This document shows positions 17,426 to 27,400 of a DNA stretch of 36,710 bases, piece by piece. Position 1 is the first letter of the stretch, and each line of letters starts with the position of its first letter. The stretch is from a virus: positions 1 to 36,710 of IMG/VR virus record IMGVR_UViG_3300044213_000007; one strand, written 5' to 3'. The notes under the pieces were generated by a model. That model saw only the letters and a list, made by a program, of their open reading frames with translations. It had not been told where the DNA came from and did no database searches. A program made the translations under genes and the position numbers.

Positions 17426-19573
17426 ATGGCATACGAAAAAGATGATGATATTGTCGCTCGCGCACAGCGTAACTTCAAAGCCTGTTTAGATTGGGAACAA
17501 GACACCCGTCAACGCTACCGTGAGGATATGCGTTTTCTGTTTGCTGACTCAGACAACCAAGACCAATGGGAGCCTGCGGTTAAGGCTCGCCGCCGTTTGA
17601 ATACTCAGCCGATGGTGACGATCAATAAGACGCACACGCATTGGTTGCACGTTGTGAATAACTTGAAGGCTAACAAGCCCTCGATCACGGTTCACCCAAC
17701 GAATGACGAGGCGACCTATGAAGCTGCTCAAGTTTTTGAAGGTGTTGTGCGCCATATTGAGTACATCTCCAACGCAAAGGTTGCCTACGACATGGCTGCT
17801 GAAAGCCAAGTTGGTGGTGGTATGGGCTACTGGCTGGTGACTACCGCCTACGCTGATGACAATTCTTTTGACCAAGAGATTTACATCAAGGAAGTGCCAG
17901 ACCCAATGAGTGTCTACCTTGATCCGCATATCAAGAAACGTGACGGTTCAGACGCTAAGTTTGGTTTCATTTACGAGGATATGCCTCGCGCTGAGTTCCA
18001 AAAACGTTATCCCAACACCCTGATTCCCGCCATTTCTCCACAAGGTAATCAAAACTGGATCACTAAAGATGTGGTTCGCGTGGCTACCTACTACGAAGTG
18101 GAAGATAAAAAAGAATGGCTCTACGCTTTGCCTACTGAAGATGGCGGCTTGAAATACGTCAAGCAAAGCCAACTGAGCAAAGAAGAAGTCAAGATGTTCA
18201 ATGAGGCTATCAAGATGGGCGCAGACATTGAGCGCCGCCGCATTGATAAAAAGAACATCAAGAAGTATCTGATTGGTGGCAACACCGTTTTGGAAAAAGG
18301 TGAATGGGCTGGTAAGTACATCCCTATCGTTCGTGTGCCAGGCGAGGAAATGACGCTGGAAGGCAAGCTAGACCGTAAAGGTTTGGTGCGCTACATGAAA
18401 GACGCTCAACGTGCCTATAACTACAACGCAGCCGCTGCCCTTGAGTACGGTGCATTGCAGTCTAAGTCGCCATACCTTGCGCCTGTTGAGGCTATTGAAG
18501 GTTTGGAGAACTATTGGGCAACGGCTAACACCGAGAATCACGCTTATCTGCCTTACAACCATGCTGACGAGGACGGAAACCCTGTTCCATCGCCAGTAAG
18601 AGCGCCAGCACCATCGTCTGCCCCTGTTTACATGGAAGGCATGGCTCAAGCTGCTCAAGAGTTGATGATGACTTCTGGGCAGTACGACCAAACTTTTGGC
18701 GCTCAGTCCCAAGAATTGTCTGGTATTTCCATTGAGAAGCGTATCAACCAAGGTGAACGGGTCACGTTCCACTTTCAAGATATGCAAAACATGGCAATCC
18801 AGTACACAGGCAAGATTCTGATTGACCTGATTCCTAAGATTTACGACACCAAACGCATAATTCGCATTTTGGCTGACGATGGCACAGAGCATAAGATCAC
18901 GGTTGATCCAGAGCTTAAAGTTGCCATGAAGAAGAAAGAAGAAGCTGACGAAGGCAAGGTTGAAGTTATTTTTAACCCGAACGTGGGTACGTTTGACGTT
19001 GTGGCTGAAGTTGGCCCTAACTACGACACACGCCGCGAACAAGCCTTTGACGCTATGACAGGCATTTTGAAATCTCAGCCTGAGTTGGCATCGGTTATCG
19101 GTGACTTGTACTTCAATTCTGCTGACTTCCCGAACGCCGACAAACTCCAAGAGCGTATGCGTAACTGGATTGCGCCTGCCATCTTGGGAACTGGCCCATC
19201 ACAGCAAGAGATTGCTTTACAACAACAACTGCAACAACAGCAAGCAGTTATCCAACAATTAACATTGGCTTTGGAAGATCAGAAAGCCGATGATGCTCGC
19301 GCCGATAAACGCCTCGAAATGGATGCTTATAATCATCTGGCGAAACGTTTTGAGGACGAGCGCAAGTCTTTGATTGATGCTTTCCGAGCCGAAACAGATC
19401 GACTCAAGGTGTTGGTCAATGATGTTGCTCCAGCACAGATGGGACACATCACTAACAAGTTGGTCGGCGAGATCGAAAGCTCACGCAATCCAACCCGTGA
19501 TATGTCTCCTAACTATGCCGAGGGCAGCATGGTGTTACAAAATGAAATCCCAGACATAACCAAAGGAATTTAA
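17426..19573 (+). CDS. P22-type portal protein
   Basis: 715 residues, close to the 725 of P22. N-terminal region with the pattern FKACLDWEQDTRQRYREDM, then VTINKTHTHWLHVVNNLKANK and the MGYWLVTTAY segment seen in P22-like portals. The C-terminal ~130 residues are Gln-rich coiled coil (QQEIALQQQLQQQQ), as in the barrel of P22 portals. It forms the dodecameric DNA entry channel. It is flanked by terminase and scaffold, the usual order. Confidence 0.93.
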   Translation: MAYEKDDDIVARAQRNFKACLDWEQDTRQRYREDMRFLFADSDNQDQWEPAVKARRRLNTQPMVTINKTHTHWLHVVNNLKANKPSITVHPTNDEATYEAAQVFEGVVRHIEYISNAKVAYDMAAESQVGGGMGYWLVTTAYADDNSFDQEIYIKEVPDPMSVYLDPHIKKRDGSDAKFGFIYEDMPRAEFQKRYPNTLIPAISPQGNQNWITKDVVRVATYYEVEDKKEWLYALPTEDGGLKYVKQSQLSKEEVKMFNEAIKMGADIERRRIDKKNIKKYLIGGNTVLEKGEWAGKYIPIVRVPGEEMTLEGKLDRKGLVRYMKDAQRAYNYNAAAALEYGALQSKSPYLAPVEAIEGLENYWATANTENHAYLPYNHADEDGNPVPSPVRAPAPSSAPVYMEGMAQAAQELMMTSGQYDQTFGAQSQELSGISIEKRINQGERVTFHFQDMQNMAIQYTGKILIDLIPKIYDTKRIIRILADDGTEHKITVDPELKVAMKKKEEADEGKVEVIFNPNVGTFDVVAEVGPNYDTRREQAFDAMTGILKSQPELASVIGDLYFNSADFPNADKLQERMRNWIAPAILGTGPSQQEIALQQQLQQQQAVIQQLTLALEDQKADDARADKRLEMDAYNHLAKRFEDERKSLIDAFRAETDRLKVLVNDVAPAQMGHITNKLVGEIESSRNPTRDMSPNYAEGSMVLQNEIPDITKGI

Positions 19574-20287
19574 ATGTCAGAAATCGAAAACCAAACCCCA
19601 ACCGAGCAGGTAGTTACCCCCGAAGTACCTGAGCAACAAACCGAACAGCAAGTTGAGCAAAAAAAGGACTCCTATCAGGAATTGCCTGATTGGGCGCGTA
19701 AACGCATGGGTGAATTAGCAGCCCAAAAAAACGCCGCCAAAGAGGAAGCCGCTAGGTTTCAAGCTCAATTGGCTCAATTCCAGCAACAACAGCCAGAAGC
19801 AACGCCTCAGTTTCAATCTCAAGATGAGATGATGAAATATGCCGAGCGTATCGCTGCCGAAAAACTTGCCCAACAGACATTTGTTCAGAAAATGGGGCAA
19901 ATTGAGGCATCTGCTAAAGAACAATTTGGAGAAGAATACGACAAAGCTATTTCTAACCTGAGTTTGGCTGGCGTTCAATCCAATGACTTTTTGCAAGCCT
20001 TGGCTGAAATCCCCAACCCAGAGAAAGTTTTGGTGTATCTCGGTCGCTCAGACAACGTAAACGAAGCTATCCGTGTGGCTAACTTGTCACCCATGCAATT
20101 GGGCATTGAAATGACCAAGTTAAGCCAAAAGGCAGCTAAAGAATTGTCTAAGCAACGTTCAAGCGCACCTGCTCCAATTAGCGAGGTAGGTGGCGGTTCG
20201 TCTAGCTCTGGCGGTGGTGCTGAACCACCTATGAGCGACACGGCTGCTTGGGTAGCATGGCGTAACAAAACCAAAAAATCACGTTAA
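19574..20287 (+). CDS. Capsid scaffold protein
   Basis: 237 residues, highly charged, Gln/Glu-rich N-terminus (QQTEQQVEQKKDSY), coiled coil (about 45-110) and a Lys/Arg-rich end, with a Gly/Ser linker (GGGSSSSGGG) before it. This composition and the position between portal and coat genes are typical of scaffolds, which direct coat assembly and leave before packaging. Basic C-terminus (WRNKTKKSR) would bind coat protein. Confidence 0.85.
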   Translation: MSEIENQTPTEQVVTPEVPEQQTEQQVEQKKDSYQELPDWARKRMGELAAQKNAAKEEAARFQAQLAQFQQQQPEATPQFQSQDEMMKYAERIAAEKLAQQTFVQKMGQIEASAKEQFGEEYDKAISNLSLAGVQSNDFLQALAEIPNPEKVLVYLGRSDNVNEAIRVANLSPMQLGIEMTKLSQKAAKELSKQRSSAPAPISEVGGGSSSSGGGAEPPMSDTAAWVAWRNKTKKSR

Positions 20288-20293
20288 GTATTG

Positions 20294-20313
20294 CGGCAGC
20301 CTAAAAACTGCCG
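20294..20313. terminator. Hairpin after the scaffold gene
   Basis: CGGCAG (20294-20299) pairs with CTGCCG (20308-20313) around CCTAAAAA. No T-run follows, so it may act as an mRNA-processing or attenuation site that separates the scaffold from the highly expressed coat message. GCCGTA occurs three times downstream. Confidence 0.4.
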
Positions 20314-20320
20314 TAAAATG

Positions 20321-20349
20321 TTTACATAGGCAGAAACAGGCCGTATAAC
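20321..20349 (+). promoter_or_regulatory. Internal promoter for the coat gene
   Basis: TTTACA (20321-20326), a 17-base spacer and TATAAC (20344-20349), each matching 5 of 6. The coat ATG follows 87 bases later with AGAGG in front. It would boost the most abundant structural protein. Confidence 0.6.
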
Positions 20350-20436
20350 TGTTGTACTTGAAGCCGTAAAAAGAAGTTTCCGAAGGCTAGGGAACGAAGG
20401 TAATCCTTTTTCTTTTTCATCTCAGAGGTACAACAA

Positions 20437-21639
20437 ATGACCACAAACTCGCTTCTGACGATCAACCAAATCACCAATGAGGCTGTTCGTCTTTTCACCC
20501 AATCTAACGCTTTCTTGCGTACCGTTTCCCGCCAATATGACGATCAGTTCGCTCGCACGGGGGCGAAGATCGGCTCGGCCTTGAGAATTCGTTTACCAAA
20601 CGATTACACAGTCTCAACAGGTGCAGCAATTACTCCTCAAGGTACTAACGAACAAAACACTAGCTTGACCGTTGCTACACAAGCAAACGTGCCAGTGTCG
20701 TTCGGTACTGCTGAGAAGACCTTGTCTTTGGACGACTTCAGCGAACGTATCTTGGCTCCCGCCGTGAACCGTTTGGCTGCTTATGTTGCCGCTGACTTGA
20801 TGAACGTTGCTGGTCAATCTGCCAACATCGTTGCCAACACTAGCGGCGGTTCTTTGACAAGCCCTAACGCAACCACATGGTTGACTGCTGGCTCTGCATT
20901 GGATCAAAACTTGTCACCACGTATGGATCGCAAGATTATTCTTGATCCCGTGACTCAAGCTCGTACCATTTCGTCTTTGGCTGGCTTGTTTAACCCACAA
21001 GTCAAAATCGGCGAACAATATGAAACTGGCATCATCAGCAAAGACACTTTGGGCTTTGATTGGATGTACGACCAAACTACGCAAGTTCACACCGTGGGTT
21101 CATTCTCCGCTGGTACTGTTAACGGTGCAGGTCAAACTGGTTCTACATTGACCGTGAACGCCATTACTGGTACTTTGAACGCTGGTGACATCATCACTAT
21201 CGCTGGTGTGTATGCTATCAACCGTTTGACAGGTCAATCGCAAGGTCAATTGCGTCAGTTCGTTGTGACTGCTAACGTGGCATCTGGTGCTACTAGCATC
21301 CCAATCTACCCCGCAATTACTCCTGCTCCTGCTGCTTTCAACACCGTGACTGCATCTCCTGCCAACAGCGCAGCGATCAGCTTGGTGATGACTGCTGGTT
21401 CGCAATATCGTCAAAACTTGGCTTACTACCCAGAAGCCTTCACTTTGGCTACTGCTGACCTCGAAATGCCTACATCTGGTGTCGTTCAAGCTGCTCGCGC
21501 ACAGTTTGACGGTATTAGCCTGCGTATGATCGAAGCCTATGACGTTATGTCTGACAGCTTGATTACTCGTATGGACATCTTGTACGGCTATGCGGCTATT
21601 CGTCCCGAATGGTCTTGTATCGTTGCAGACGTAGTCTAA
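20437..21639 (+). CDS. P22-type major coat protein
   Basis: 400 residues (P22 has 430). N-terminus TINQITNEAVRLFTQ, then LRIRLPNDYTVSTGAAITPQ and EKTLSLDDFSERIL as in P22-like coats. Residues ~215-285 are Gly/Thr-rich beta and likely correspond to the inserted I-domain of the HK97 fold. The Shine-Dalgarno AGAGG is well placed. Highly expressed late structural gene with its own promoter. Confidence 0.92.
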   Translation: MTTNSLLTINQITNEAVRLFTQSNAFLRTVSRQYDDQFARTGAKIGSALRIRLPNDYTVSTGAAITPQGTNEQNTSLTVATQANVPVSFGTAEKTLSLDDFSERILAPAVNRLAAYVAADLMNVAGQSANIVANTSGGSLTSPNATTWLTAGSALDQNLSPRMDRKIILDPVTQARTISSLAGLFNPQVKIGEQYETGIISKDTLGFDWMYDQTTQVHTVGSFSAGTVNGAGQTGSTLTVNAITGTLNAGDIITIAGVYAINRLTGQSQGQLRQFVVTANVASGATSIPIYPAITPAPAAFNTVTASPANSAAISLVMTAGSQYRQNLAYYPEAFTLATADLEMPTSGVVQAARAQFDGISLRMIEAYDVMSDSLITRMDILYGYAAIRPEWSCIVADVV

Positions 21640-21654
21640 AACGGAGTCCTCCCC

Positions 21655-21882
21655 ATGAAAATCGAGACATGGTACAAGGGGAGGCTCGTTCCTCCCCCTA
21701 CCTACGAATTCCACGAATTCCCAAAGTGGATTAAAACTGAAGACGGAAAAGATGTACTGGTAAATACTGCTGACGAAGAATCTCAGTATGCGCCTAAACC
21801 AAAACGAGGAAGGCCAAAAAATGACACAACCATTGCCAACGACCCCCTCGGACATAATCAGCCTAGCGCTGAAAACAGCTAA
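21655..21882 (+). CDS. Small protein with AT-hook motif
   Basis: 75 residues. N-terminal part aromatic (WYKGRLVPPPTYEFHEFPKW); later a basic KPKRGRPKND, a good AT-hook core (GRP flanked by basic residues). Its 3' 62 bases overlap the next gene in another frame. Between the coat and tail genes, it could be a minor head protein binding DNA. Function unknown. Confidence 0.65.
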   Translation: MKIETWYKGRLVPPPTYEFHEFPKWIKTEDGKDVLVNTADEESQYAPKPKRGRPKNDTTIANDPLGHNQPSAENS

Positions 21883-22570
21883 CGTCATTGGGGTTGGACA
21901 AACCCCTTTGGCGCAGGATATTAACGACTCTTTCAACCAACTCAACATGATGATGGCGCAATGGCAGCGCCGCCGTTACATGGTTTACGAGTTGGTTACT
22001 GTTTCTAAACAAGCTACTGGACAAGTCTCTTACACCATCGGCGCAAGCCCAACGTGCGACTTTAACGTAGCTCGTCCAGTTAAGCTGGAATTTGCTTATT
22101 TCCGTATGAACTCTGGCACTCCTTTGCCTGTTGACTATCCGTTACAGGTTTTGAGAGCGCAAGAGGATTACGACCGTATTTCCATCAAGAACCTTAATGC
22201 TTTCCCGCAATATGTGTTCTACGATACTGGTTATCCAATCGGTAATGTTTACGTTTGGCCTGTTCCAAACAACCAATACGAGATTTTCCTGACGGTGATG
22301 CAACAATTGCCGCAGTTCAACACGATCAGCGACACGATTGTCTTACCCCCTGAGTACTTAGATGCTTTGCATTGGAATCTGGCTCGCCGCTTATGCGTTG
22401 TTTATGGTGTCCCTGTTACTCCTGAGCTTACTGGATATGCTGAAGCGTCCATGAGAGCCATCGAGGAAGTTAACAGCCAAATCCCTCTGTTGCATATGCC
22501 TGTTGCTTTGCGCGGCAAGTCTGGCGCATACAATATTTACGGCGATTTCTATGTCGGGAGTGCTGGTTAA
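21821..22570 (+). CDS. gp4-like tail accessory (head-completion) protein
   Basis: 249 residues from the ATG at 21821 with GAGGAAGG upstream. Features of P22 gp4-like proteins: SDIISLALKTANVIGVGQ, then LNMMMAQWQRRRYMVYEL, and PPEYLDALHWNLARRL near the end. It docks below the portal to seal the packaged head. It overlaps the AT-hook gene by 62 bases. P22 gp4 is shorter (166 residues), but this longer type is known in related phages. Confidence 0.8.
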   Translation: MTQPLPTTPSDIISLALKTANVIGVGQTPLAQDINDSFNQLNMMMAQWQRRRYMVYELVTVSKQATGQVSYTIGASPTCDFNVARPVKLEFAYFRMNSGTPLPVDYPLQVLRAQEDYDRISIKNLNAFPQYVFYDTGYPIGNVYVWPVPNNQYEIFLTVMQQLPQFNTISDTIVLPPEYLDALHWNLARRLCVVYGVPVTPELTGYAEASMRAIEEVNSQIPLLHMPVALRGKSGAYNIYGDFYVGSAG

Positions 22571-24033
22571 TGACTAAAGCGGCTCTCGTAACTGGCGCTT
22601 ACCAAACAAAAAGCGTCATTGCAGGGGCGCAGCGGTGCGTCAACCTGTATATGGAGAAGAATCCCGAAACATCGGTATTTCCATTTACGCACTATCCAAC
22701 CCCAGGGCTGACTCTGATTAAAACAGCGCCTAGCGGTTCAACATGGCGAGGGCTTTACTTTGCATCGACTAATGTTTTGTATGGCGTATGTGGCAATGCT
22801 GTTTATCTCATTACTCCTAGCTGGCAGTTTTCTCTTTTGGGGACTATCAATTCGTCTAGCGGTACTGTTTCAATGGTTGATAACGGGCAGTATCTCTTTA
22901 TTGTTGATGGCACAACGTATTCTTCAACGAATCCTGCTGGCTGGACGGTCAACCTAACAACAAACTTACTCGCACCTGTAAATAACTCTGCTGGTACTGG
23001 TGGAGATCAGGGCGGTTTTTACGGGTCTAATCAAGTTAACTATGTTGATGGTTATTTGATTTTTAACCGACCTAGCACTAATCAATGGTATATCTCGCTG
23101 AATAATTCGATTCAGATTGATCCCGTTGATTACGCATCTAAATCTGGCTATTCGGACAATATTGTTGGTATTGGTGTTTCGCGCCGTTACATCTATTTAT
23201 TTGGCGAATTTACAACAGAGGTTTGGTTTAACGCTGGTAACACAGCTTTTCCATTCCAAGAAATGCCAGGCACGTTCATGCAATACGGCTGCGCGGCAAC
23301 TAACTCCATCGCACAGTTAGATGGGCAGATGTTCTGGCTCGCGCAATCGGAACAAGGGCAGGCGTTTGTCTGCATGACGCAAAACTTTGCTGCCGTACAA
23401 ATCAGCACGTTTGCGATTGACCAAGAACTCCAGACTTACCCAACTTTGTCAGATGCGATTGGCTACACATACGAAGTAAATGGTCACTTCTTTTATGTGT
23501 TGACTTTCCCTTCTGCCAACAAAACTTGGGTCTATGACTATTCAAACCAGCAATGGAACGAGTGGGCAAGCATGGATTCGGACGGTAATCTGAACCGACA
23601 TTTGTCTAATTGCTTCTGTTTTGCTTACAACCAACTTGTTGTTGGTGATTGGAAATCAGGTAATTTGTACCTGCTGGATCAGAATAACTATACCGACAAC
23701 GGTATGCCGATTAACCGCATCCGTGGCTTTTATCATCAAGAAGATGGTATGTCAGACCGTGTGCGGTATAAGCAATTTATTGCCGAAATGGAATCGGGTG
23801 ACGGATATAACAATCAACCAATGACTGTTTTTTTGAGTTGGTCAGATAACCGAGGCCAATCCTACGGCAACCCAATCGGTCAGACTATTGGTGTCGAAGG
23901 TGAGTATTTGACGTCAATCAATTGGTGGCGTTTGGGTATGGCAAGGGATCGAGTTTTTGAGATTCAATGGTCAGACCCTTGTAAGACTGCCCTTTCTGGC
24001 GCTTTCATTGACGCAGAGCCGAACAGAAAATGA
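22570..24033 (+). CDS. gp10-like packaged-DNA stabilisation protein
   Basis: 487 residues, beta-rich throughout (beta-propeller-like), with RCVNLYMEKNPE and YPTPGLTLIKTAPSGSTWRG at the N-terminus and VRYKQFIAEME near residue 395. This matches P22 gp10-like proteins (472 residues), which form the tail hub with gp4 and gp26 and prevent DNA leakage. The start overlaps the preceding stop by one base and the stop overlaps the next start. Confidence 0.88.
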   Translation: MTKAALVTGAYQTKSVIAGAQRCVNLYMEKNPETSVFPFTHYPTPGLTLIKTAPSGSTWRGLYFASTNVLYGVCGNAVYLITPSWQFSLLGTINSSSGTVSMVDNGQYLFIVDGTTYSSTNPAGWTVNLTTNLLAPVNNSAGTGGDQGGFYGSNQVNYVDGYLIFNRPSTNQWYISLNNSIQIDPVDYASKSGYSDNIVGIGVSRRYIYLFGEFTTEVWFNAGNTAFPFQEMPGTFMQYGCAATNSIAQLDGQMFWLAQSEQGQAFVCMTQNFAAVQISTFAIDQELQTYPTLSDAIGYTYEVNGHFFYVLTFPSANKTWVYDYSNQQWNEWASMDSDGNLNRHLSNCFCFAYNQLVVGDWKSGNLYLLDQNNYTDNGMPINRIRGFYHQEDGMSDRVRYKQFIAEMESGDGYNNQPMTVFLSWSDNRGQSYGNPIGQTIGVEGEYLTSINWWRLGMARDRVFEIQWSDPCKTALSGAFIDAEPNRK

Positions 24034-24422
24034 GTAACTTAAGCTCGGCAGGGCCACACATACAAACCCAGTTCCTAGATGCGAACGGGAAGATCAGTAC
24101 GCCTTGGTTGATGTTCATTAACCAGTTGTATCAGCGTACAGGTGGAAACGACACACCCCCGCTAAACTTGACTCAGGTTCAAACGTATCTTTCTGGGTTG
24201 ACTGTTGCGGCTGCTAATGGGTTTAATGGGTATGTAACAAGCACAGGAACTGCTCCAGTTCTTACCCTAGAAACGTCAATCAATGGTCTAATCTACGGTA
24301 ACGGTACGGCTTTAGAGCAAGTCACTATTGGCGCTAATTTGACGTTCTCTGGTGGAACATTAAGTGCTTCTGGTGGTGGATCAGGCCCTGATAGTTTAGC
24401 TTTTGCAGCGAGGCATGGATGA
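24030..24422 (+). CDS. Small tail protein, fibre-proximal
   Basis: 130 residues. First part soluble (SAGPHIQTQFLDANGKISTPWLMFINQL), second part repetitive beta (GLTVAAANGF, GTALEQVTIGANLTF), probably a trimeric adaptor for the long fibre encoded next. Overlaps flanking genes by 4 bases on each side. Function inferred from position. Confidence 0.65.
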   Translation: MSNLSSAGPHIQTQFLDANGKISTPWLMFINQLYQRTGGNDTPPLNLTQVQTYLSGLTVAAANGFNGYVTSTGTAPVLTLETSINGLIYGNGTALEQVTIGANLTFSGGTLSASGGGSGPDSLAFAARHG

Positions 24423-27400
24423 TTCGTCTAAATTCAACAACTAGAACACTTCAGTTATTTCTTGCTGGCGCTGTCACGACTAACCAGCTTCAAGTAACTG
24501 TTTGCTATTCTGACCAAACAACCAGTACATATTTGGGTAGCACCCAACTCAGTACGTCTAACAATACAACCGCTGTCGTTATCTGTTCAGCCCCTGCTTC
24601 TGGCGCGGTGCGTGATATTGATATGGTTAACGTCCTGAACACGGACACAGCCTCGGCTACCGTCACAATTGAGATTGTTGACACATCGACTGCTTATCAG
24701 CAAATCAGCGTTGCGCTTGCTGTTGGTGACAAACTGACCTACACACATGGCAGCGGGTGGCAAGTTGTTTCCGCTTCTGGCTCTTTAAAACAGCAAACAA
24801 TCTCCTCTGCTGGCGTTACCGCTGTCACGGCTGGAACGGGTCTTAGCGGCGGGACGATCACATCCACAGGTACTATTGCCATTGCTAACACGACTGTTAC
24901 GGCTGGTTCATATACCAACGCAAACATCACAGTCAACGCTCAAGGGCAAATTACTGCCGCCGCTAACGGTTCGGGAGGCGGTAGCGTCACATCCGTTTCA
25001 GCGACTGCCCCTGTTGTTTCCTCTGGTGGTACAACTCCAACAATTAGCTTGGCGAGTGCTTATGGCGACACACAAAATCCGTATGGGTCAAAAACAGCTA
25101 ATTATGTTTTGGCTGCGCCAAACGGATCGTCAGGAACGCCAACATTTCGAGCCATTGTCGCAGCGGATATTCCAACGCTTAACCAAAACACAACAGGTTC
25201 TGCTGGCTCAGTTGCCAACTCACACACAGCAGGATCGGGATTAAGTGGTTCATCTTTTAATGGATCAGCGGCAATTACTTGGACACTTGCTACGGCTTAC
25301 GGCGATACTATCAATCCTTATGCCAGTAAGACGGCAAATTATGTTTTAGCAGCTCCTAATGGTAGCGCTGGTGTGCCGACATTTAGAGCTTTGGCGGCGG
25401 CAGATATTCCATCGTTGCCCTATGCGCCAACAGCAGGCTCAACCAGTATTACAACCTTGGGAACAATCACAACAGGGGTATGGAATGGAACTGCTATTGC
25501 TAACTCTTATCTCGCTAATAGCTCTATCACTCTTAACGGTAATGCTATTAGTTTGGGCGGCTCTGCAACTATTACAGCGGCTGCTCCTTATGCACTTACC
25601 ATCGGTACAGGACTTTCTGGTTCATCTTATAACGGTTCAAGTGCTGTAACTATTGCCATTGCTAACTCTGGTGTCACTTCTGGTACTTACGGCTCTGCTA
25701 CGGCTATTCCTCAGATCACAGTGAACGCTCAAGGGCAAATCACTAGCATCTCGACAAACACTCTTAATTCCCCTGCTTATCAGGGAACTTGGAACGCTTC
25801 TACAAATACACCGACACTCACTTCTAGCTCTGGCACAAATAATAACTATTACATTGTGTCTGTGGCTGGTACGACTACTCTTAACGGTATTTCCTTGTGG
25901 TCTGTTGGCGATTGGGTGATCTATAACGGAACGACTAACGCTTGGGAAAAGATCAACGGTTCTAGCTCTGAGGCTTTCACAAGTCTTACAGTAACAGGAT
26001 TGACAGGTTATATGTATGCTAACGGCTCTAGCGCTGTGACTGCATCGACCACAATCCCGACCACTGCTTTGAGTGGAACGGTAACTAATGCTCAGTTGAC
26101 TAACAGCTCAATCACAATTAACGGTAGCTCAGTTAGTTTGGGCGGTTCTACTACTGTTACCGCAACAGCCTCAAACGCTTTGACGATTGGCTCTGGTCTA
26201 TCAGGGACAAGCTATAACGGTTCTACGGCTGTTACTATTGCTTTGGCTACGGCTTACGGTGATACGGTTAACCCTTACGCTTCTAAGACTGCTAACTATT
26301 TCTTGGCAGCACCCAACGGTAGCGCTGGCGCACCGACTTTCAGGGCTATTGTTGTTGCTGACATCCCTACGTTAAACCAAAACACCACTGGTAACGCTGC
26401 AACCGCAACAACCGCAACTAACATTGCTGGTGGCTCTACTTACTCATTGCCTTACCAAACAAGCTCTGGCACGACTCAGATGCTGTCTGCTGGTACTTCA
26501 GGCAGTTTGTTAATGACATTGGGTACGGTAACAGCCCCTACATGGGTTGCGCCATCTTCCCTAACTGTAGGTACAGCGACACAGGTTTCTAACTCTCATA
26601 CCGCAGGAACGGGCCTAAGTGGTTCATCTTTTAACGGTTCTGCTGCGGTTACTTGGACTTTGGCTACAGCCTACGGTGACACAATTAACCCTTATGCGAG
26701 CAAAACAGCTAATTATGTTTTAGCTGCTCCTAACGGCTCTGCTGGTGTGCCTTCATTTAGGGCTATCGTAGCGGCTGATATTCCTACTTTGAACCAGAAT
26801 ACTACTGGCTCGGCTGGCTCTGTGGCTAATGCTTTGACCATCGGTAACGGTCTATCAGGTACGTCTTATAATGGCTCTGGCGCAGTTACTATTGCTGTAG
26901 CTACGACTATCACGACAGGAGCTTTCGTTGCCAACGAGACAATCACAGGCTCTTTGAGTGCTGGCGCTTATAGCTATGGCACTTTGAGCTATTCGGACGT
27001 TAACTTATTTGCCTCTTTCTCGTCTAGCGTCAATACATATAACCAGATCGTCCTGCAAAACACCAATAGCGGTTCAGCGGCATCGACTGATTATGTGGTG
27101 AGCAATAACAACGGTACTGCTACTACTTATTACGGTGACTTTGGTATGAACTCGTCCACCTTCAGTGGTACAGGTTCTTTAAGTGGTGCGAATAACGTAT
27201 ATTTGACATCAACTAGCGCTGATTTAGCGATTGGTACGACTACTTCTAACGCTATTCACTTTGTTATCAATGGCTCTGCTACTGATGCGATGACCATCAA
27301 TACTAGTGGTGCTATCGCTGTTAATGGTTCTTACGGTACTTTAGGGCAGGTTTTAACCTCTGGCGGGTCTGGCTCTGCTCCTACTTGGTCTAATGCAAGC

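Noticed and set aside
18368-19150. 260-codon open frame on the minus strand inside the portal gene
   Set aside because: It lies wholly antisense to a well-identified portal gene, has no promoter or ribosome site, and its composition (Val/Leu/His/Arg-rich) is that of a codon shadow.
21100-21948. 282-codon minus-strand frame across the coat gene end and next genes
   Set aside because: Antisense to the coat protein and neighbours, with Ser/Arg/His-rich shadow composition and no expression signals.
25058-26785. Regular repeats that might suggest a CRISPR array
   Set aside because: Units are in frame within a fibre gene, are ~115 bases, differ at synonymous sites and have no unique spacers of constant length.
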